Numbered from the stretch's first letter, positions 1 through 9,635 are shown. The stretch: DNA of 64,000 nt from Rhodanobacter sp. C01 (GCF_002001045.1 NZ_MUNR01000014.1:434001-498000); one strand, 5' to 3'. Notes: a model not told the origin generated them from the sequence alone. A program made the numbers and translations.

Positions 1-27
1 TTCATCGTGCGTCGTCGTACGAAGTAA
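1..27 (+). CDS. rplB: 50S ribosomal protein L2, C-terminal end only (partial)
   Basis: The window opens inside a gene whose last eight codons read FIVRRRTK followed by TAA. This basic tail matches the end of ribosomal protein L2 (E. coli ends in a very similar FIVRRR stretch), and rplB is the gene that normally precedes rpsS in the S10 operon. L2 binds 23S rRNA near the peptidyl transferase centre. Only the end is visible, so the call rests on the tail and on position. Confidence 0.85.
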   Translation, partial: FIVRRRTK

Positions 28-39
28 CAGGAAACCGAC

Positions 40-312
40 ATGCCTCGCTCTCTGAAGAAAGGTCCGTTCGTCGACCTTCACCTCGTCAAGAAGGTGGAAG
101 CTGCGGTTTCCGCCAACAACAAGCGCCCGATCAAGACCTGGTCGCGCCGCTCGATGATCCTGCCGGAAATGGTTGGCTTGACCATCGCTATTCACAACGG
201 CCGTCAGCACGTACCCGTACTGATCAACGAGAACATGGTCGGGCACAAGCTCGGCGAGTTCGCGGTGACCCGTACGTTCAAGGGCCATGTCGGCGACAAG
301 AAGGGCAAGTGA
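40..312 (+). CDS. rpsS: 30S ribosomal protein S19
   Basis: This 90-residue protein begins [12 protein letters not shown], the typical S19 N-terminus, and contains the conserved stretch around [14 protein letters not shown], close to the family length of about 92. S19 sits in the head of the 30S subunit with S13 and contacts the A-site region. A Shine-Dalgarno-like AGGAAA lies just upstream of the ATG, 12 bases after rplB. Its stop codon overlaps the start of rplV by one base (TGATG), which suggests translational coupling in the S10 operon. Confidence 0.98.
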   Translation: MPRSLKKGPFVDLHLVKKVEAAVSANNKRPIKTWSRRSMILPEMVGLTIAIHNGRQHVPVLINENMVGHKLGEFAVTRTFKGHVGDKKGK

Positions 313-647
313 TGAGCACTGAAGCCAAAGCGATCCTGCGTGGCGCCCGCATTTCGGCGCAAAAGGCACGCCTGGTGGCTGACCTCGTCCGCGGGCTTCC
401 CGTGGGCCGGGCCAGCGACGTGCTCACCTACACCAACAAGAAGGCTGCGCACCTTGTCCGCAAGGTGCTGCTGTCGGCCGTCGCCAACGCCGAGAACAAC
501 CTCGGTGCTGACGTCGACGAGCTGAAAGTGGCCAGCATCTTCGTTGATGAAGGTCCGGCGATGAAACGCATGCACGCCCGCGCCAAAGGCCGCGGTTCGC
601 GCATTCTCAAGCGCACCAGCCACATCACTGTGGTTGTTGGTAACTGA
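312..647 (+). CDS. rplV: 50S ribosomal protein L22
   Basis: The protein has 111 residues and ends in the L22 signature region [21 protein letters not shown]22 binds 23S rRNA, and its long beta-hairpin lines the exit tunnel; that hairpin ([10 protein letters not shown] region) is intact. I place the start at the ATG overlapping the rpsS stop (TGATG). A GTG one codon earlier would add a single residue and cannot be excluded. It is the third visible gene of the S10 operon, with 15 bases to rpsC. Confidence 0.97.
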   Translation: MSTEAKAILRGARISAQKARLVADLVRGLPVGRASDVLTYTNKKAAHLVRKVLLSAVANAENNLGADVDELKVASIFVDEGPAMKRMHARAKGRGSRILKRTSHITVVVGN

Positions 648-662
648 CCGAGGATATAGACG

Positions 663-1418
663 ATGGGTCATAAAGTTCATCCCACCGGTATCCGCCTCGG
701 CATTGCCAAGGACTGGAACTCGAAGTGGTTCGCCAACAAGGGCGATTACGCCAAGTATCTCGTGGCCGATATCAAGGTCCGCGACATGCTGAAGAAGAAG
801 CTGGCTGCTGCCGGCATCTCGAAGATCCAGATCGAGCGTCCGGCCAAGACCGCACGCGTGACGATCCACACCGCCCGCCCGGGCGTGGTGATCGGCAAGA
901 AGGGCGAGGATATCGAGAAGCTGCGCAAGGAAGTCAGCGACATGATGGGCGTCCCGACGCACATCAACGTCAATGAAGTGCGCAAGCCCGAGCTGGACGC
1001 CCAGCTGGTGGCCGAGTCGATCGCGCAGCAGCTCGAGCGCCGCATCATGTTCCGCCGCGCGATGAAGCGCTCGGTCGGCAACGCGATGCGCCTTGGTGCG
1101 CTGGGCATCAAGATCAACGTGTCCGGTCGTCTGAACGGTGCCGAGATCGCCCGTTCCGAGTGGAGCCGCGAGGGTCGCGTGCCGCTGCATACGCTGCGCG
1201 CCGACATCGACTACGGCACCGCCGAGGCGAAGACCACCTACGGCATCATCGGCATCAAGGTGTGGGTCTACAAGGGCGAGGTCTTCGACCTGAGCCAGGT
1301 GGGCCAGGAGTCGAAGGACGAGCCGTCCTCGCAGCCGCGCCGCGAAGGTGGCGAAGGTCGTCGTAACGATTCGCGTCGCGAGGCCGGTGACGGCCGCCGC
1401 GAGCGGTCTGCGAAGTAA
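663..1418 (+). CDS. rpsC: 30S ribosomal protein S3 with basic C-terminal tail
   Basis: This 251-residue protein starts [14 protein letters not shown], the classic S3 N-terminus. The type II KH domain around [14 protein letters not shown] (residues about 75-90) is clear. S3 forms part of the mRNA entry site with S4 and S5. The protein is longer than E. coli S3 (233 residues) because of a low-complexity Arg/Glu/Gly/Ser tail over roughly the last 30 residues. A GAGGAT motif precedes the ATG. It is co-directional with and close to rplV and rplP. Confidence 0.97.
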   Translation: MGHKVHPTGIRLGIAKDWNSKWFANKGDYAKYLVADIKVRDMLKKKLAAAGISKIQIERPAKTARVTIHTARPGVVIGKKGEDIEKLRKEVSDMMGVPTHINVNEVRKPELDAQLVAESIAQQLERRIMFRRAMKRSVGNAMRLGALGIKINVSGRLNGAEIARSEWSREGRVPLHTLRADIDYGTAEAKTTYGIIGIKVWVYKGEVFDLSQVGQESKDEPSSQPRREGGEGRRNDSRREAGDGRRERSAK

Positions 1419-1429
1419 GGAGAGTTGCC

Positions 1430-1843
1430 ATGTTGCAACCCAAGCGAACCAAGTACCGCAAGCAGTTCAAGGGCCGTAACGACGGTCTGGCACAGTGCTC
1501 CAACCTCGTCAGCTTCGGCGAGTACGGCCTGAAGGCAACGACCCACGGCGCGCTAACCGCACGCCAGATCGAAGCCGCTCGTCGTTGCATCACTCGTTTC
1601 GTCAAGCGTGGCGGCAAGCTGTGGATCCGCGTGTTCCCGGACAAGCCGATCACCAAGAAGCCGATCGAAGTGCGAATGGGCGCCGGCAAGGGCAGCGTCG
1701 AGTTCTGGGTCGCCCCGATCCAGCCTGGTCGCATGCTCTATGAAATCGAGGGCGTCGACGAGTTGACGGCGCGCGAGGCGTTCCGTCTGGCGGCAGCGAA
1801 GCTGTCTGTGCAGACCCAGTTTGTTACCCGGGCGGTGATGTGA
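1430..1843 (+). CDS. rplP: 50S ribosomal protein L16
   Basis: The protein has 137 residues and starts [17 protein letters not shown], with the L16 core [16 protein letters not shown] and the [13 protein letters not shown] region. L16 binds 5S/23S rRNA near the A-site tRNA elbow. Length matches the family (136 in E. coli). A GGAG ribosome-binding site lies eight bases before the ATG. The stop overlaps the rpmC start by one base (TGATG), the same coupling as at rpsS-rplV. Confidence 0.98.
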   Translation: MLQPKRTKYRKQFKGRNDGLAQCSNLVSFGEYGLKATTHGALTARQIEAARRCITRFVKRGGKLWIRVFPDKPITKKPIEVRMGAGKGSVEFWVAPIQPGRMLYEIEGVDELTAREAFRLAAAKLSVQTQFVTRAVM

Positions 1844-2028
1844 TGGCCACCAAAGAAACCAAGAACCAGTCGGCCGAAGAGCTGAACCAGCATCTGCTGG
1901 ATCTGCGCAAGGAGCAGTTCAATCTGCGCATGCAGAAGGGCTCCGGCCAGCTCACTCAGCCGCACCAGCTTCGCCGCGTTCGGCGTGACATCGCCCGCAC
2001 GAAGTTCGTGCTCGGCAGCAAGAAGTAA
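1843..2028 (+). CDS. rpmC: 50S ribosomal protein L29
   Basis: This 61-residue protein contains the L29 helical-hairpin pattern SAEELNQHLLDLRKEQFNLR and ends with the RRVRRDIARTKFVL segment. L29 sits at the polypeptide tunnel exit beside L23. The ATG overlapping the rplP stop is preferred to the GTG one codon earlier, because it gives the usual MATKE-type start. It lies between rplP and rpsQ, as in the standard S10 operon. Confidence 0.96.
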   Translation: MATKETKNQSAEELNQHLLDLRKEQFNLRMQKGSGQLTQPHQLRRVRRDIARTKFVLGSKK

Positions 2029-2040
2029 GGGACGGCCGAC

Positions 2041-2328
2041 ATGAGCGCTAACCAGATTCAAGAAGCACAGGTTCAATCAGATAAGCAGACGCGTACCCTC
2101 GAGGGTCGGGTCACCAGCAACAAGATGGACAAGACGGTCACCGTGCTGGTCGAGCGTCAGGTTCAGCACTGGCTGCTCGGCAAGATCATCCGCCGTTCGA
2201 CCAAGCTGCATGCGCAGGACGATCTCGGTGCAAACGAGGGTGACCTCGTGCGTATCGCCGAGTGCCGTCCATTGTCCAAGACCAAACATCACCGCGTGGT
2301 TGAAATCATCACGCGCGCCAAAGTCTAA
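2041..2328 (+). CDS. rpsQ: 30S ribosomal protein S17
   Basis: The protein has 95 residues, with the S17 core [20 protein letters not shown] and the C-terminal [12 protein letters not shown] motif. S17 is a primary 16S rRNA binder of OB-fold type. An N-terminal extension of about 15 residues precedes the conserved core, slightly longer than the 84-residue E. coli protein. It is the last gene of the S10 operon portion, with only 15 bases to rplN, so the S10 and spc units are probably read through. Confidence 0.97.
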   Translation: MSANQIQEAQVQSDKQTRTLEGRVTSNKMDKTVTVLVERQVQHWLLGKIIRRSTKLHAQDDLGANEGDLVRIAECRPLSKTKHHRVVEIITRAKV

Positions 2329-2343
2329 GGGGGGGGTGCAGCC

Positions 2344-2712
2344 ATGATCCAGATGCAAAGCACGCTTTCCGCAGCGGATAACAGCGGCGCAAAGGAATTG
2401 ATGTGCATCAAGGTGCTCGGCGGCTCCAAGCGCCGTTACGCCGCGATCGGTGATGTCATCAAGGTCACCGTGAAGGATGCGATTCCCCGTGGCAAGGTAA
2501 AGAAGGGCGAGGTGTACAACGCCGTGGTGGTTCGTACTGCCAAGGGTGTGCGCCGTCCCGATGGTTCGCTGATCCGTTTCGACGGCAATGCAGCGGTCCT
2601 CCTCAACAACAAGCTCGAGCCGATCGGCACCCGTATTTTCGGGCCGGTCACCCGCGAGCTGCGCAGCGAGAAGTTCATGAAGATCGTCTCGCTTGCTCCC
2701 GAAGTGCTCTGA
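2344..2712 (+). CDS. rplN: 50S ribosomal protein L14
   Basis: The 122 residues match the usual L14 length. It starts [31 protein letters not shown].. in family style (motif SAADNSGAK visible at residues 9-17) and ends with the [12 protein letters not shown] signature. L14 contacts 16S rRNA at inter-subunit bridges. A very G-rich run (eight Gs) precedes the ATG and probably supplies the ribosome-binding site. It is the first gene of the spc group. Confidence 0.98.
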   Translation: MIQMQSTLSAADNSGAKELMCIKVLGGSKRRYAAIGDVIKVTVKDAIPRGKVKKGEVYNAVVVRTAKGVRRPDGSLIRFDGNAAVLLNNKLEPIGTRIFGPVTRELRSEKFMKIVSLAPEVL

Positions 2713-2725
2713 GCGGAGTCAAGAA

Positions 2726-3040
2726 ATGAACCGTATCCGCAAGGGTGATCAGGTCCTCGTGATCACCGGCAAGAACAAGGGCCAGCGCGGCGATGTGCTG
2801 CGTGTTGCAGGCGAGCGTGTGTTCGTCTCCAACGTGAACCTGGTCAAGCGCCACACCAAGCCGAATCCACAGGCCAACCAGGCTGGTGGCATCGTCGAGC
2901 GTGAGGCCTCGATCCATCTCTCCAATGTGCAGCTGTTCAACCCCGCCACGAACAAGGGTGAACGCGTCGGCACCAAAACGCTCGAAGATGGGCGCAAGGT
3001 CCGCGTGTTCCGTTCGACTGGCGAGGTCGTGGACGCGTAA
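2726..3040 (+). CDS. rplX: 50S ribosomal protein L24
   Basis: The protein has 104 residues and starts [19 protein letters not shown], a typical L24 KOW-domain N-terminus. The conserved [12 protein letters not shown] segment sits at about residues 38-49. L24 starts assembly of the large subunit. The frame is open further upstream, but the ATG at 2726 with GGAG eight bases before it matches family starts and avoids overlap with rplN. It is followed 11 bases later by rplE. Confidence 0.97.
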   Translation: MNRIRKGDQVLVITGKNKGQRGDVLRVAGERVFVSNVNLVKRHTKPNPQANQAGGIVEREASIHLSNVQLFNPATNKGERVGTKTLEDGRKVRVFRSTGEVVDA

Positions 3041-3051
3041 GGAACACGATC

Positions 3052-3591
3052 ATGACCCGCCTCGAAAATTTCTACAAAGAGAAGGTAGTTGCCAAGCTCA
3101 CTGAGCAGTTCGGCTACCAGAACGTGATGCAGGTTCCCCGCATCACCAAGATCACGCTGAACATGGGCGTGGGCGAAGCCGCCGGCAACAAGAAGGTGCT
3201 GGAGAACGCCGTGGCCGACATGGCCAAGATCTCCGGCCAGAAGCCGATCACGACCAAGGCTCGCGTCTCCGTGGCCTCGTTCAAGATCCGCGATGGCTGG
3301 CCGATCGGCTGCAAGGTGACCTTGCGCCGCGCCCAGATGTGGGAGTTCATGGATCGCCTGATCAACATCTCGCTGCCACGCGTGCGTGACTTCCGCGGTG
3401 TCTCGGGCAAGGCGTTCGACGGCCGTGGCAACTACAACTTCGGTATCAAGGAACAGATCATCTTCCCTGAGATCGACTTCGACCAGGTCGATGCACTGCG
3501 TGGCATGGATATCTCCATCACCACCACGGCCAAGACCGACGAAGAAGCGAAAGCCCTGCTGGCTGCGTTCAGCTTCCCGTTCCGTAACTGA
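3052..3591 (+). CDS. rplE: 50S ribosomal protein L5
   Basis: This 179-residue protein has family length. It carries the L5 signatures [20 protein letters not shown] (residues about 25-44), the KVTLRR region and the C-terminal [16 protein letters not shown]5 binds 5S rRNA in the central protuberance. An AGGAA motif precedes the ATG. In E. coli the start of this cistron is the S8 feedback target. I could not judge from sequence alone whether the target hairpin is kept here. Confidence 0.98.
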   Translation: MTRLENFYKEKVVAKLTEQFGYQNVMQVPRITKITLNMGVGEAAGNKKVLENAVADMAKISGQKPITTKARVSVASFKIRDGWPIGCKVTLRRAQMWEFMDRLINISLPRVRDFRGVSGKAFDGRGNYNFGIKEQIIFPEIDFDQVDALRGMDISITTTAKTDEEAKALLAAFSFPFRN

Positions 3592-3609
3592 TAGACGCGA
3601 GAGATACCC

Positions 3610-3915
3610 ATGGCAAAGACCTCGATGGTCAACCGCGATATCAAGCGGACCAAACTCACGCAGAAGTTCGCTGCCAAGCGCGCTGAACTGAAGGCGATTG
3701 TGCTGAGCCCCAAGGCCTCCTACGAGGAGAAGATGGAAGCCCAGTCCAAGCTGCAGAAGCTGCCGCGCGATGCCAGCCCGGTGCGTCAGCGCACCCGCTG
3801 TGCATTGACCGGTCGCCCGCGTGCCGTATACGCCAAGTTCGGTCTCGGCCGCAACAAGCTGCGTGAAGCGACCATGCGCGGCGACGTGCCGGGTCTGCGC
3901 AAGGCCAGCTGGTAA
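3610..3915 (+). CDS. rpsN: 30S ribosomal protein S14 (zinc-free type)
   Basis: This 101-residue protein starts [16 protein letters not shown] and ends with the S14 signature [24 protein letters not shown] and GLRKASW. It lacks the CxxC pairs of the short zinc-binding form, so it is the long zinc-independent type. S14 is in the head of the 30S subunit. It is followed by an unusually long 222-base spacer before rpsH rather than the short gap normal in the spc operon. Confidence 0.98.
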   Translation: MAKTSMVNRDIKRTKLTQKFAAKRAELKAIVLSPKASYEEKMEAQSKLQKLPRDASPVRQRTRCALTGRPRAVYAKFGLGRNKLREATMRGDVPGLRKASW

Positions 3916-3967
3916 TACCCAAAGACGGGCCGGTTTGCGGAGCCAAGGTTCCGCGACTGGCTCACCC

Positions 3968-4007
3968 GGCTGCTTGTTTGTGCAGCCGTTGATGCGACTA
4001 CCGCATC
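3968..4007 (+). other. Two adjacent stem-loops in the rpsN-rpsH spacer
   Basis: GGCTGC (3968-3973) pairs with GCAGCC (3982-3987) across an eight-base loop, and GATGCG (3991-3996) pairs with CGCATC (4002-4007) across five bases. They sit 50 to 90 bases after the rpsN stop and just before the candidate promoter at 4012-4041. No U-tract follows, so they are not classic intrinsic terminators. They could be processing or attenuation structures. The pairing is visible; a role is inferred. Confidence 0.45.
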
Positions 4008-4011
4008 GAAA

Positions 4012-4041
4012 TTCGCCAAAACCTGGAAATGCTGATATAGT
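4012..4041 (+). promoter_or_regulatory. Candidate internal spc promoter upstream of rpsH
   Basis: A TATAGT hexamer (4036-4041) is preceded by TGA, giving an extended -10 (TGnTATAGT). A weak TTCGCC -35 sits 18 bases further upstream (4012-4017). Transcription would start near 4048 and leave about 90 bases of leader before the rpsH ATG at 4138. The unusually long rpsN-rpsH spacer makes an internal start plausible. The match is good at -10 and poor at -35. Confidence 0.45.
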
Positions 4042-4137
4042 CGGCGGTCTGCGCAAAGCAGGCCGGCGTCTTGTCGGCTCACAATTTGATTGATTTCCGG
4101 TTTTATCGGATATCGGTGCACTCTGAAGGATGTTTTC

Positions 4138-4533
4138 ATGAGCATGACTGATCCCATCGCCGATCTGTTCACGCGCGTCCGCAATGCCCAGGCTATGGGC
4201 AAGCCGGCCGTTCGTATGCCGTCGTCGAAACTGAAGTTGGCCATCGCCAATCTTCTCAAGAACGAGGGCTACATCCTCGACGCCAAGACTTCCAGCGAGG
4301 AAGGCAAGCCGGTGCTCGAGCTCAAGCTCAAGTATTTCGAGGGCCAGCCGGCCATCGAGACCATTTCCCGTGTCAGCCGCTCCGGCCTGCGTGTGTACCG
4401 CGGCAAGGACGAGCTGCCGAAGGTCCTCGGTGGCTTGGGTATCTCGATCATCTCGACTTCCGCTGGTCTGTTGACCGATGCGCAGGCCCGTGCCAAGGGT
4501 CTGGGCGGCGAAGTCATCGGCCAAGTGGCATAA
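4138..4533 (+). CDS. rpsH: 30S ribosomal protein S8
   Basis: This 131-residue protein starts [18 protein letters not shown] and ends with the S8 signature around [12 protein letters not shown], at family length. S8 is a primary 16S rRNA binder and in enterobacteria the translational repressor of the spc operon. The ATG at 4138 is chosen over an upstream in-frame ATG because GAAGGA lies eight bases before it and the N-terminus matches homologues. It follows a 222-base spacer with a candidate promoter, so it may have extra transcriptional input. Confidence 0.98.
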   Translation: MSMTDPIADLFTRVRNAQAMGKPAVRMPSSKLKLAIANLLKNEGYILDAKTSSEEGKPVLELKLKYFEGQPAIETISRVSRSGLRVYRGKDELPKVLGGLGISIISTSAGLLTDAQARAKGLGGEVIGQVA

Positions 4534-4544
4534 GGAGTCATTCA

Positions 4545-5072
4545 ATGTCACGTGTAGCCAAGCAACCGATTTCCCTGCCGAAGGGCGTGGAGCTGACCGT
4601 CGCTGCCGATGCGATCTCCGTGAAGGGCCCGAAGGGCACGCTGTCCGTGCACCACCTGCCGGGCGTTACCGTCGCCGTGGACAACGGCATTGCCACCATC
4701 AGCCTCGCCGAGGGCACCGACGACAAGTTCGGCGGTACCGCGCGTGCTCTGCTGGCCAACATGGTCACCGGTGTTTCCAGCGGTTATGAGCGCAAGCTCG
4801 AGCTGGTCGGCGTGGGTTACCGCGTCGCCATGCAGGGCAAGTCGCTGAGCCTGAGCCTGGGCTTTTCGCACCCGGTGGTGTTCGAGGCGCCGGAAGGCAT
4901 CAGCATCGAAACCCCGACGCAGACGGAAGTCCTGATCAAGGGCGCCGACAAGCAGGTCGTGGGCCAGGTGGCGGCCAAGATTCGCGGCTTCCGCCCGCCG
5001 GAGCCCTACAAGGGCAAGGGTGTGCGTTATGCCGGTGAGAAGATCACGCTGAAGGAAGCCAAGAAGGCTTAA
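4545..5072 (+). CDS. rplF: 50S ribosomal protein L6
   Basis: The protein has 175 residues and shows the L6 pattern: [15 protein letters not shown] at the N-terminus, [20 protein letters not shown] in the middle and the [16 protein letters not shown] signature near the C-terminus. L6 lies close to the sarcin-ricin loop at the factor-binding site. AAGGAG precedes the ATG and only 11 bases separate it from rpsH. A palindromic repeat sits in the 94-base gap to rplR. Confidence 0.98.
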   Translation: MSRVAKQPISLPKGVELTVAADAISVKGPKGTLSVHHLPGVTVAVDNGIATISLAEGTDDKFGGTARALLANMVTGVSSGYERKLELVGVGYRVAMQGKSLSLSLGFSHPVVFEAPEGISIETPTQTEVLIKGADKQVVGQVAAKIRGFRPPEPYKGKGVRYAGEKITLKEAKKA

Positions 5073-5092
5073 GTACGCAGTCCCTGCGTGTG

Positions 5093-5121
5093 GAAGCGGC
5101 CATCCATGGCCGCACTCCTCA
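5093..5121 (+). repeat. Palindromic intergenic repeat, copy 1 (rplF-rplR spacer)
   Basis: GCGGCCAT (5096-5103) and ATGGCCGC (5106-5113) form a perfect eight-base stem around CC. The flanking GAAG and a following CTCCTC-type sequence resemble the second copy at 10717-10745 between rpoA and rplQ, with which it shares nearly all of 29 bases. Both lie between co-transcribed ribosomal protein genes. A related stem occurs at 28471-28496. It could be an mRNA processing or stability hairpin. Confidence 0.75.
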
Positions 5122-5166
5122 CAAGAGCTGCGAAATCAAGTCGATCCGCTTTCTGGAGATATCAAG

Positions 5167-5520
5167 ATGAACAAGAACGAAAATCGCCTGCGTCGCGCCA
5201 AGTCCACGCGTAGCCATATCCGCAAGCTGGCTGTGGCCCGCTTGTCGGTGCATCGCACCGGTCAGCACATTTATGCGCAGGTGTTCGACGCTTCCGGCGT
5301 GAACGTGGTGGCTGCGGCCTCCACCGTGCAGAAGTCGGTTGCCGAGGGCCTCAAGGGCACCAAGAACCTGACTGCTGCTGCTGCGGTGGGCAAGGCTGTC
5401 GCCGAGCGCGCCATGGCTGCAGGCATCGAGTCGGTGGCATTTGATCGCTCCGGCTTCCGCTTTCACGGTCGCATCAAGGCGCTGGCCGATGCGGCGCGCG
5501 AAGCGGGCCTCAAGTTCTAA
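5167..5520 (+). CDS. rplR: 50S ribosomal protein L18
   Basis: The 117-residue length equals that of the E. coli protein. Visible signatures are [17 protein letters not shown] (residues about 25-41), the [23 protein letters not shown] region (5S rRNA-binding fold) and the end [11 protein letters not shown]18 delivers 5S rRNA with L5. GGAG lies upstream of the ATG. The next gene is 111 bases away, longer than normal. Confidence 0.98.
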   Translation: MNKNENRLRRAKSTRSHIRKLAVARLSVHRTGQHIYAQVFDASGVNVVAAASTVQKSVAEGLKGTKNLTAAAAVGKAVAERAMAAGIESVAFDRSGFRFHGRIKALADAAREAGLKF

Positions 5521-5631
5521 AAGCACTACCTGGGAATCGGGCGAGTCTTGATTCCCGCTGCACTACCTACAACTCCAAGCGGCTCAGCCGCAAGCAAAAG
5601 TCCTGGCCTTGCCGGGCACATGGAAAAGAAC

Positions 5632-6141
5632 ATGTCTTCTAACGATCGCGAAAATTCGGACGGCTTGCTCGAAAAGCTGATTGCCGTCAACCGCGTGGCC
5701 AAGACCGTCAAGGGTGGCCGCCAGATGAGCTTCACCGCGCTGACCGTGGTCGGCGACGGCGAGGGCAAGGTTGGCTTCGGTTATGGCAAGGCGCGTGAAG
5801 TGCCTGTCGCCATCTCCAAGGCGATGGAGCGTGCCCGCCGCCAGATGGTGAACATCGAACTGAACAACGGCACCCTGTGGTACGCCATCAAGGCCAACCA
5901 TGGTGCAGCCCGCGTGTACATGCAGCCCGCTTCGGAAGGTACTGGCGTGATCGCCGGTGGCGCCATGCGCGCCGTGCTGGAAGTGGTCGGTGTGAAGAAC
6001 GTGCTGGCCAAGGCCGTCGGTTCGCGCAACCCGATCAATCTGGTGCGCGCCACCATCAAGGGCCTGCAGGCAGTGGCCTCGCCCAAGAAGATCGCCGCCA
6101 AGCGTGGCAAGACTCTGGATGAGGTGCTGGGCAATGGCTAA
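5632..6141 (+). CDS. rpsE: 30S ribosomal protein S5
   Basis: The chosen start gives 169 residues. The S5 double-stranded-RNA-binding motif [20 protein letters not shown] lies at about residues 36-55 and the second signature region runs through [19 protein letters not shown]5 contributes to the mRNA helicase site and decoding fidelity. The frame stays open to 5548 and another ATG is at 5620. I prefer 5632 because GGAAAAG precedes it and the length matches homologues (E. coli 167). The end overlaps rpmD by eight bases. Confidence 0.95.
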   Translation: MSSNDRENSDGLLEKLIAVNRVAKTVKGGRQMSFTALTVVGDGEGKVGFGYGKAREVPVAISKAMERARRQMVNIELNNGTLWYAIKANHGAARVYMQPASEGTGVIAGGAMRAVLEVVGVKNVLAKAVGSRNPINLVRATIKGLQAVASPKKIAAKRGKTLDEVLGNG

Positions 6142-6334
6142 GTCTCAACAAACCGCCGAGAAGACCGTGCGCGTGCGCCTGGTCAAGGGCCTGCGCGGCG
6201 TGCAGGCACGCCATCGCCTGAGCGTGAAAGCTCTGGGTCTGGGCAAGATCAACGACGTCCGTGAACTGAAGGACAGCCCGCAGGTGCGTGGCCTGATCAA
6301 CACGGTCTATTACCTGGTCCGGGTCGAGGAGTAA
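6134..6334 (+). CDS. rpmD: 50S ribosomal protein L30
   Basis: The protein has 66 residues with the L30 core [34 protein letters not shown] and ends in LVRVEE (core shown over residues about 11-44 in two parts: [10 protein letters not shown] and [12 protein letters not shown]). L30 lies on the 50S solvent side. The ATG lies inside the last codons of rpsE, an eight-base overlap that implies coupled translation. Length is near the family norm of about 60. Confidence 0.95.
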   Translation: MAKSQQTAEKTVRVRLVKGLRGVQARHRLSVKALGLGKINDVRELKDSPQVRGLINTVYYLVRVEE

Positions 6335-6339
6335 GCATC

Positions 6340-6771
6340 ATGCGTTTGAATGACATTCAGCCGGCCGCCGGTTCGCACAAGACGCGCCTGCGCGTCGGTC
6401 GCGGCATCGGTTCGGGCATGGGCAAGACCGCCGGTCGCGGACACAAGGGTCAGCACGCCCGCGCCGGTGGTACCCACAAGTATGGTTTCGAAGGCGGCCA
6501 GATGCCGCTGCAGCGCCGGTTGCCGAAGGTCGGCTTCCGCTCGCTGAAGAAGGCCGAGAGCCAGGAAGTGTTCCTGTATCAGCTGGCCCATCTCAAGGCT
6601 GACGTGATCGACGTCGTCGCGCTGCATCAGGCTGGCCTGATCAGCAGCCGCGCGAAGAAGGTCAAGGTGGTTCTCAAGGGTGAAATCGGTCGTGCGGTGA
6701 AGTTGTCTGGTCTGCTGGCTACTGCCGGCGCCAAGGCAGCCATCGAGGCGGCCGGCGGCAGCGTGGAGTAA
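6340..6771 (+). CDS. rplO: 50S ribosomal protein L15
   Basis: The protein has 143 residues and starts [14 protein letters not shown]. The Gly/Arg-rich N-terminal extension [15 protein letters not shown] (residues about 28-42) that threads into 23S rRNA is clear, followed by the [15 protein letters not shown] motif. L15 is a late assembly protein. GGAG from the rpmD end serves as the ribosome-binding site. Only six bases separate it from secY, the normal spc arrangement. Confidence 0.98.
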   Translation: MRLNDIQPAAGSHKTRLRVGRGIGSGMGKTAGRGHKGQHARAGGTHKYGFEGGQMPLQRRLPKVGFRSLKKAESQEVFLYQLAHLKADVIDVVALHQAGLISSRAKKVKVVLKGEIGRAVKLSGLLATAGAKAAIEAAGGSVE

Positions 6772-6777
6772 TCGACG

Positions 6778-8100
6778 GTGGCTGCAGCCAAGGGCAATGC
6801 ACTCGGCAAGCTCGGCAAGCTGACGGAGCTTCGTCAGCGCATCTTCTTCGTGATCGGTGCGTTGATGGTGTTCCGCCTCGGCTCGTTCATTCCGGTTCCG
6901 GGCGTCAATCCGGAAGCGATGACCAGCCTGGTCAACGGCAACGGCCTGATGGACATGTTCAACATGTTCTCGGGTGGTGCGCTGGCGCGGTTCTCGGTAT
7001 TCGCGCTCGGCGTGGTGCCGTACATTTCGGCGTCGATCGTGTTCCAGATGATGGGCTCGGTGCTTCCCGGATTGCAGGGACTGCGCAAGGAAGGCGAGGC
7101 CGGCAAGCGCAAGATGACGATGTATACGCGTTATGCCACGGTGGGTCTGGCAGCGTTCCAGTCGTTCGGCATCGCGGTGGCGTTGCAGAACCAGGTGGCG
7201 GCGGGTGGCGCGCCGGTGGTCTATACGCCGGGCTTCGGTTTCATCATGTCGTCCGTGGTCGGGCTTACTGCCGGCACGATGTTCCTGATGTGGCTGGGTG
7301 AGCAGATGACCGAGCGCGGCATCGGCAACGGTATTTCGCTGCTGATCTTCGCGGGCATCGTCGCCGGTCTGCCGGGCGCAGTGGTGCATACGCTGGGCAT
7401 GGCCAACAACGGTGAGCTGACGCTGATCATGCTGCTCTCGGTGCTTGTCCTGGTGCTCGGTGTGACCGCTTTCGTGGTGTTCATGGAGCGTGCGCAGCGG
7501 CGCATTACGGTGAACTACGCGCGGCGTTCGGGTGGGCAGAAGGCCTACATGAACCAGAGTTCGAGTTTGCCGCTCAAGATCAACATGGCAGGCGTGATTC
7601 CGCCGATCTTCGCCTCGAGTCTGCTGATGTTCCCGGCAACGGCGGTCAGCTGGTTCAGTACCGGACAGCAATCGCGCTGGTTGCAGGATCTGACGCAGTC
7701 GCTGAGCCCGGGCAATCCGCTGTACGACATTATCTTTGCGGTGCTGGTGATCGGTTTTGCGTTTTTCTACACGGCGATCGTGTTCAACGCCGACGAGACG
7801 GCCGACAACCTCAAGCGGTCGGGTGCGCTGATTCCGGGCATTCGTCCGGGCAAGGCGACGGCCAGCTACATCGATGCGGTGATGACTCGCCTCACGGGTG
7901 TCGGCGCGTTGTATCTGGTACTGGTATGTCTGGTGCCATCGTTCATGCAGCAGGCCTGGCATGTGCCGTTCTATTTCGGTGGCACGTCGCTGCTGATCGT
8001 GGTGGTGGTGGTGATGGATTTCACGGCTCAGGTGCAGGCGCATCTGGTCAGTCACCAGTACGAGAGTCTGCTCAAGAAGGCCAACCTGCGCCGCAGCTGA
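6778..8100 (+). CDS. secY: Preprotein translocase channel subunit SecY
   Basis: This 440-residue polytopic protein has about ten hydrophobic segments and starts from GTG. It forms the SecYEG channel in the inner membrane for Sec-dependent export and membrane insertion. Conserved pieces include [16 protein letters not shown] after the plug region, the cytoplasmic [21 protein letters not shown] loop (parts RRSGG and LPLKIN) and [12 protein letters not shown] before the late membrane segments. Length matches the family (443 in E. coli). It closes the spc operon and is not followed by rpmJ. Confidence 0.98.
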   Translation: MAAAKGNALGKLGKLTELRQRIFFVIGALMVFRLGSFIPVPGVNPEAMTSLVNGNGLMDMFNMFSGGALARFSVFALGVVPYISASIVFQMMGSVLPGLQGLRKEGEAGKRKMTMYTRYATVGLAAFQSFGIAVALQNQVAAGGAPVVYTPGFGFIMSSVVGLTAGTMFLMWLGEQMTERGIGNGISLLIFAGIVAGLPGAVVHTLGMANNGELTLIMLLSVLVLVLGVTAFVVFMERAQRRITVNYARRSGGQKAYMNQSSSLPLKINMAGVIPPIFASSLLMFPATAVSWFSTGQQSRWLQDLTQSLSPGNPLYDIIFAVLVIGFAFFYTAIVFNADETADNLKRSGALIPGIRPGKATASYIDAVMTRLTGVGALYLVLVCLVPSFMQQAWHVPFYFGGTSLLIVVVVVMDFTAQVQAHLVSHQYESLLKKANLRRS

Positions 8101-8156
8101 GGCTGCCAACGGGTTGGTCATAGTGGGGAAGTGGCGGCACCGCGGTGTCGCAGGGC

Positions 8157-8185
8157 TTTCCAGTCAGGGTAATTCAGGTTAGAAT
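8157..8185 (+). promoter_or_regulatory. Candidate alpha-operon promoter upstream of rpsM
   Basis: TTTCCA (8157-8162) and TAGAAT (8180-8185) are spaced by 17 bases in the 126-base secY-rpsM gap. The -10 matches consensus at five of six positions and the -35 at four. Start of transcription would fall near 8192, leaving roughly 35 bases of leader before the rpsM ATG. This fits an independent promoter for the rpsM-rplQ (alpha) operon. The activity is inferred. Confidence 0.55.
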
Positions 8186-8226
8186 TGCGCGTTTACCGCG
8201 CACGAAAGCATCGGAGAAAGTACATC

Positions 8227-8583
8227 ATGGCGCGCATCGCGGGTGTCAATTTGCCGGTCCAGAAGCATGTCTGGGTTGGTCTGCAGAGCATTTACGGTAT
8301 CGGCCGCAGCCGAGCCAAGAAGGTCTGCGTGGATGCTGGCGTGGTTCCCACCACCCAGATCAAGTCCCTCAGTGAAGGCGAGGTGGAGAAGATCCGCCAC
8401 GAAATCGCCAAGTACACCGTCGAAGGCGATCTGCGCCGTGAGGTGGGCATGGCCATCAAACGTCTGATGGACCTGGGTTGCTACCGTGGCCTGCGCCACC
8501 GTCGCGGCCTGCCGGTGCGCGGCCAGCGCACGCGTACCAACGCACGTACCCGCAAGGGTCCCCGTCGCGCGATCAAGAAGTAA
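8227..8583 (+). CDS. rpsM: 30S ribosomal protein S13
   Basis: This 118-residue protein starts [19 protein letters not shown] and ends with the basic signature [19 protein letters not shown]13 is in the 30S head, touching P-site tRNA and L5. The frame extends upstream, but the ATG at 8227 with GGAGAAAG before it matches all family starts. It is the first gene of the alpha operon, just after the candidate promoter. In E. coli the leader here is the S4 repression target. Confidence 0.98.
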   Translation: MARIAGVNLPVQKHVWVGLQSIYGIGRSRAKKVCVDAGVVPTTQIKSLSEGEVEKIRHEIAKYTVEGDLRREVGMAIKRLMDLGCYRGLRHRRGLPVRGQRTRTNARTRKGPRRAIKK

Positions 8584-8595
8584 CGGATTCCGAAT

Positions 8596-8982
8596 ATGGC
8601 TAAGCCGGTCAAGACCAAGAAGAAGATCAAGCGCGTTGTCACGGATGCCGTGGCCCACGTGCAGGCCTCCTTCAACAACACCATCGTTACCATCACCGAT
8701 CGCCAGGGCAATGCCTTGTCGTGGGCTACTGCCGGCGGCGCCGGTTTCCGTGGCTCGCGCAAGTCGACCCCGTTCGCTGCGCAGGTTGCCGCCGAAAAGG
8801 CTGGCCGTGCTGCTGGCGACTACGGCGTGAAGACTGTCGAAGTGCGCATCAAGGGCCCAGGCCCGGGTCGCGAGTCGGCGGTGCGTTCGCTGAACGCGTT
8901 GGGCTACAAGGTGCTCAACATCATCGATGTCACGCCGATTCCGCATAACGGCTGCCGTCCCCCCAAGAAGCGTCGAGTCTAA
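8596..8982 (+). CDS. rpsK: 30S ribosomal protein S11
   Basis: The 128-residue protein has the expected length. Signatures are [19 protein letters not shown] (residues about 22-40), the [15 protein letters not shown] segment [16 protein letters not shown] and the C-terminal [19 protein letters not shown]11 lies on the platform and contacts the Shine-Dalgarno helix. Twelve bases follow rpsM. Its upstream Shine-Dalgarno is weak (GGATT), which suggests reliance on coupling to rpsM translation. Confidence 0.98.
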   Translation: MAKPVKTKKKIKRVVTDAVAHVQASFNNTIVTITDRQGNALSWATAGGAGFRGSRKSTPFAAQVAAEKAGRAAGDYGVKTVEVRIKGPGPGRESAVRSLNALGYKVLNIIDVTPIPHNGCRPPKKRRV

Positions 8983-8993
8983 GGAGCATACCC

Positions 8994-9620
<627 letters not shown>

Positions 9621-9635
9621 TTACCGGAGCTCTGC

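Noticed and set aside
2749..4551. A 600-codon open frame on the - strand across rplX to rpsH
   Set aside because: It lies antisense to five certain ribosomal protein genes. Long antisense frames are expected at this GC content and its translation resembles no family.
6310..8121. A 603-codon frame on the - strand across rplO and secY
   Set aside because: It is antisense to rplO and secY, is His/Arg-rich with biased composition, and has no ribosome-binding site. It is an artefact of GC-rich third positions.
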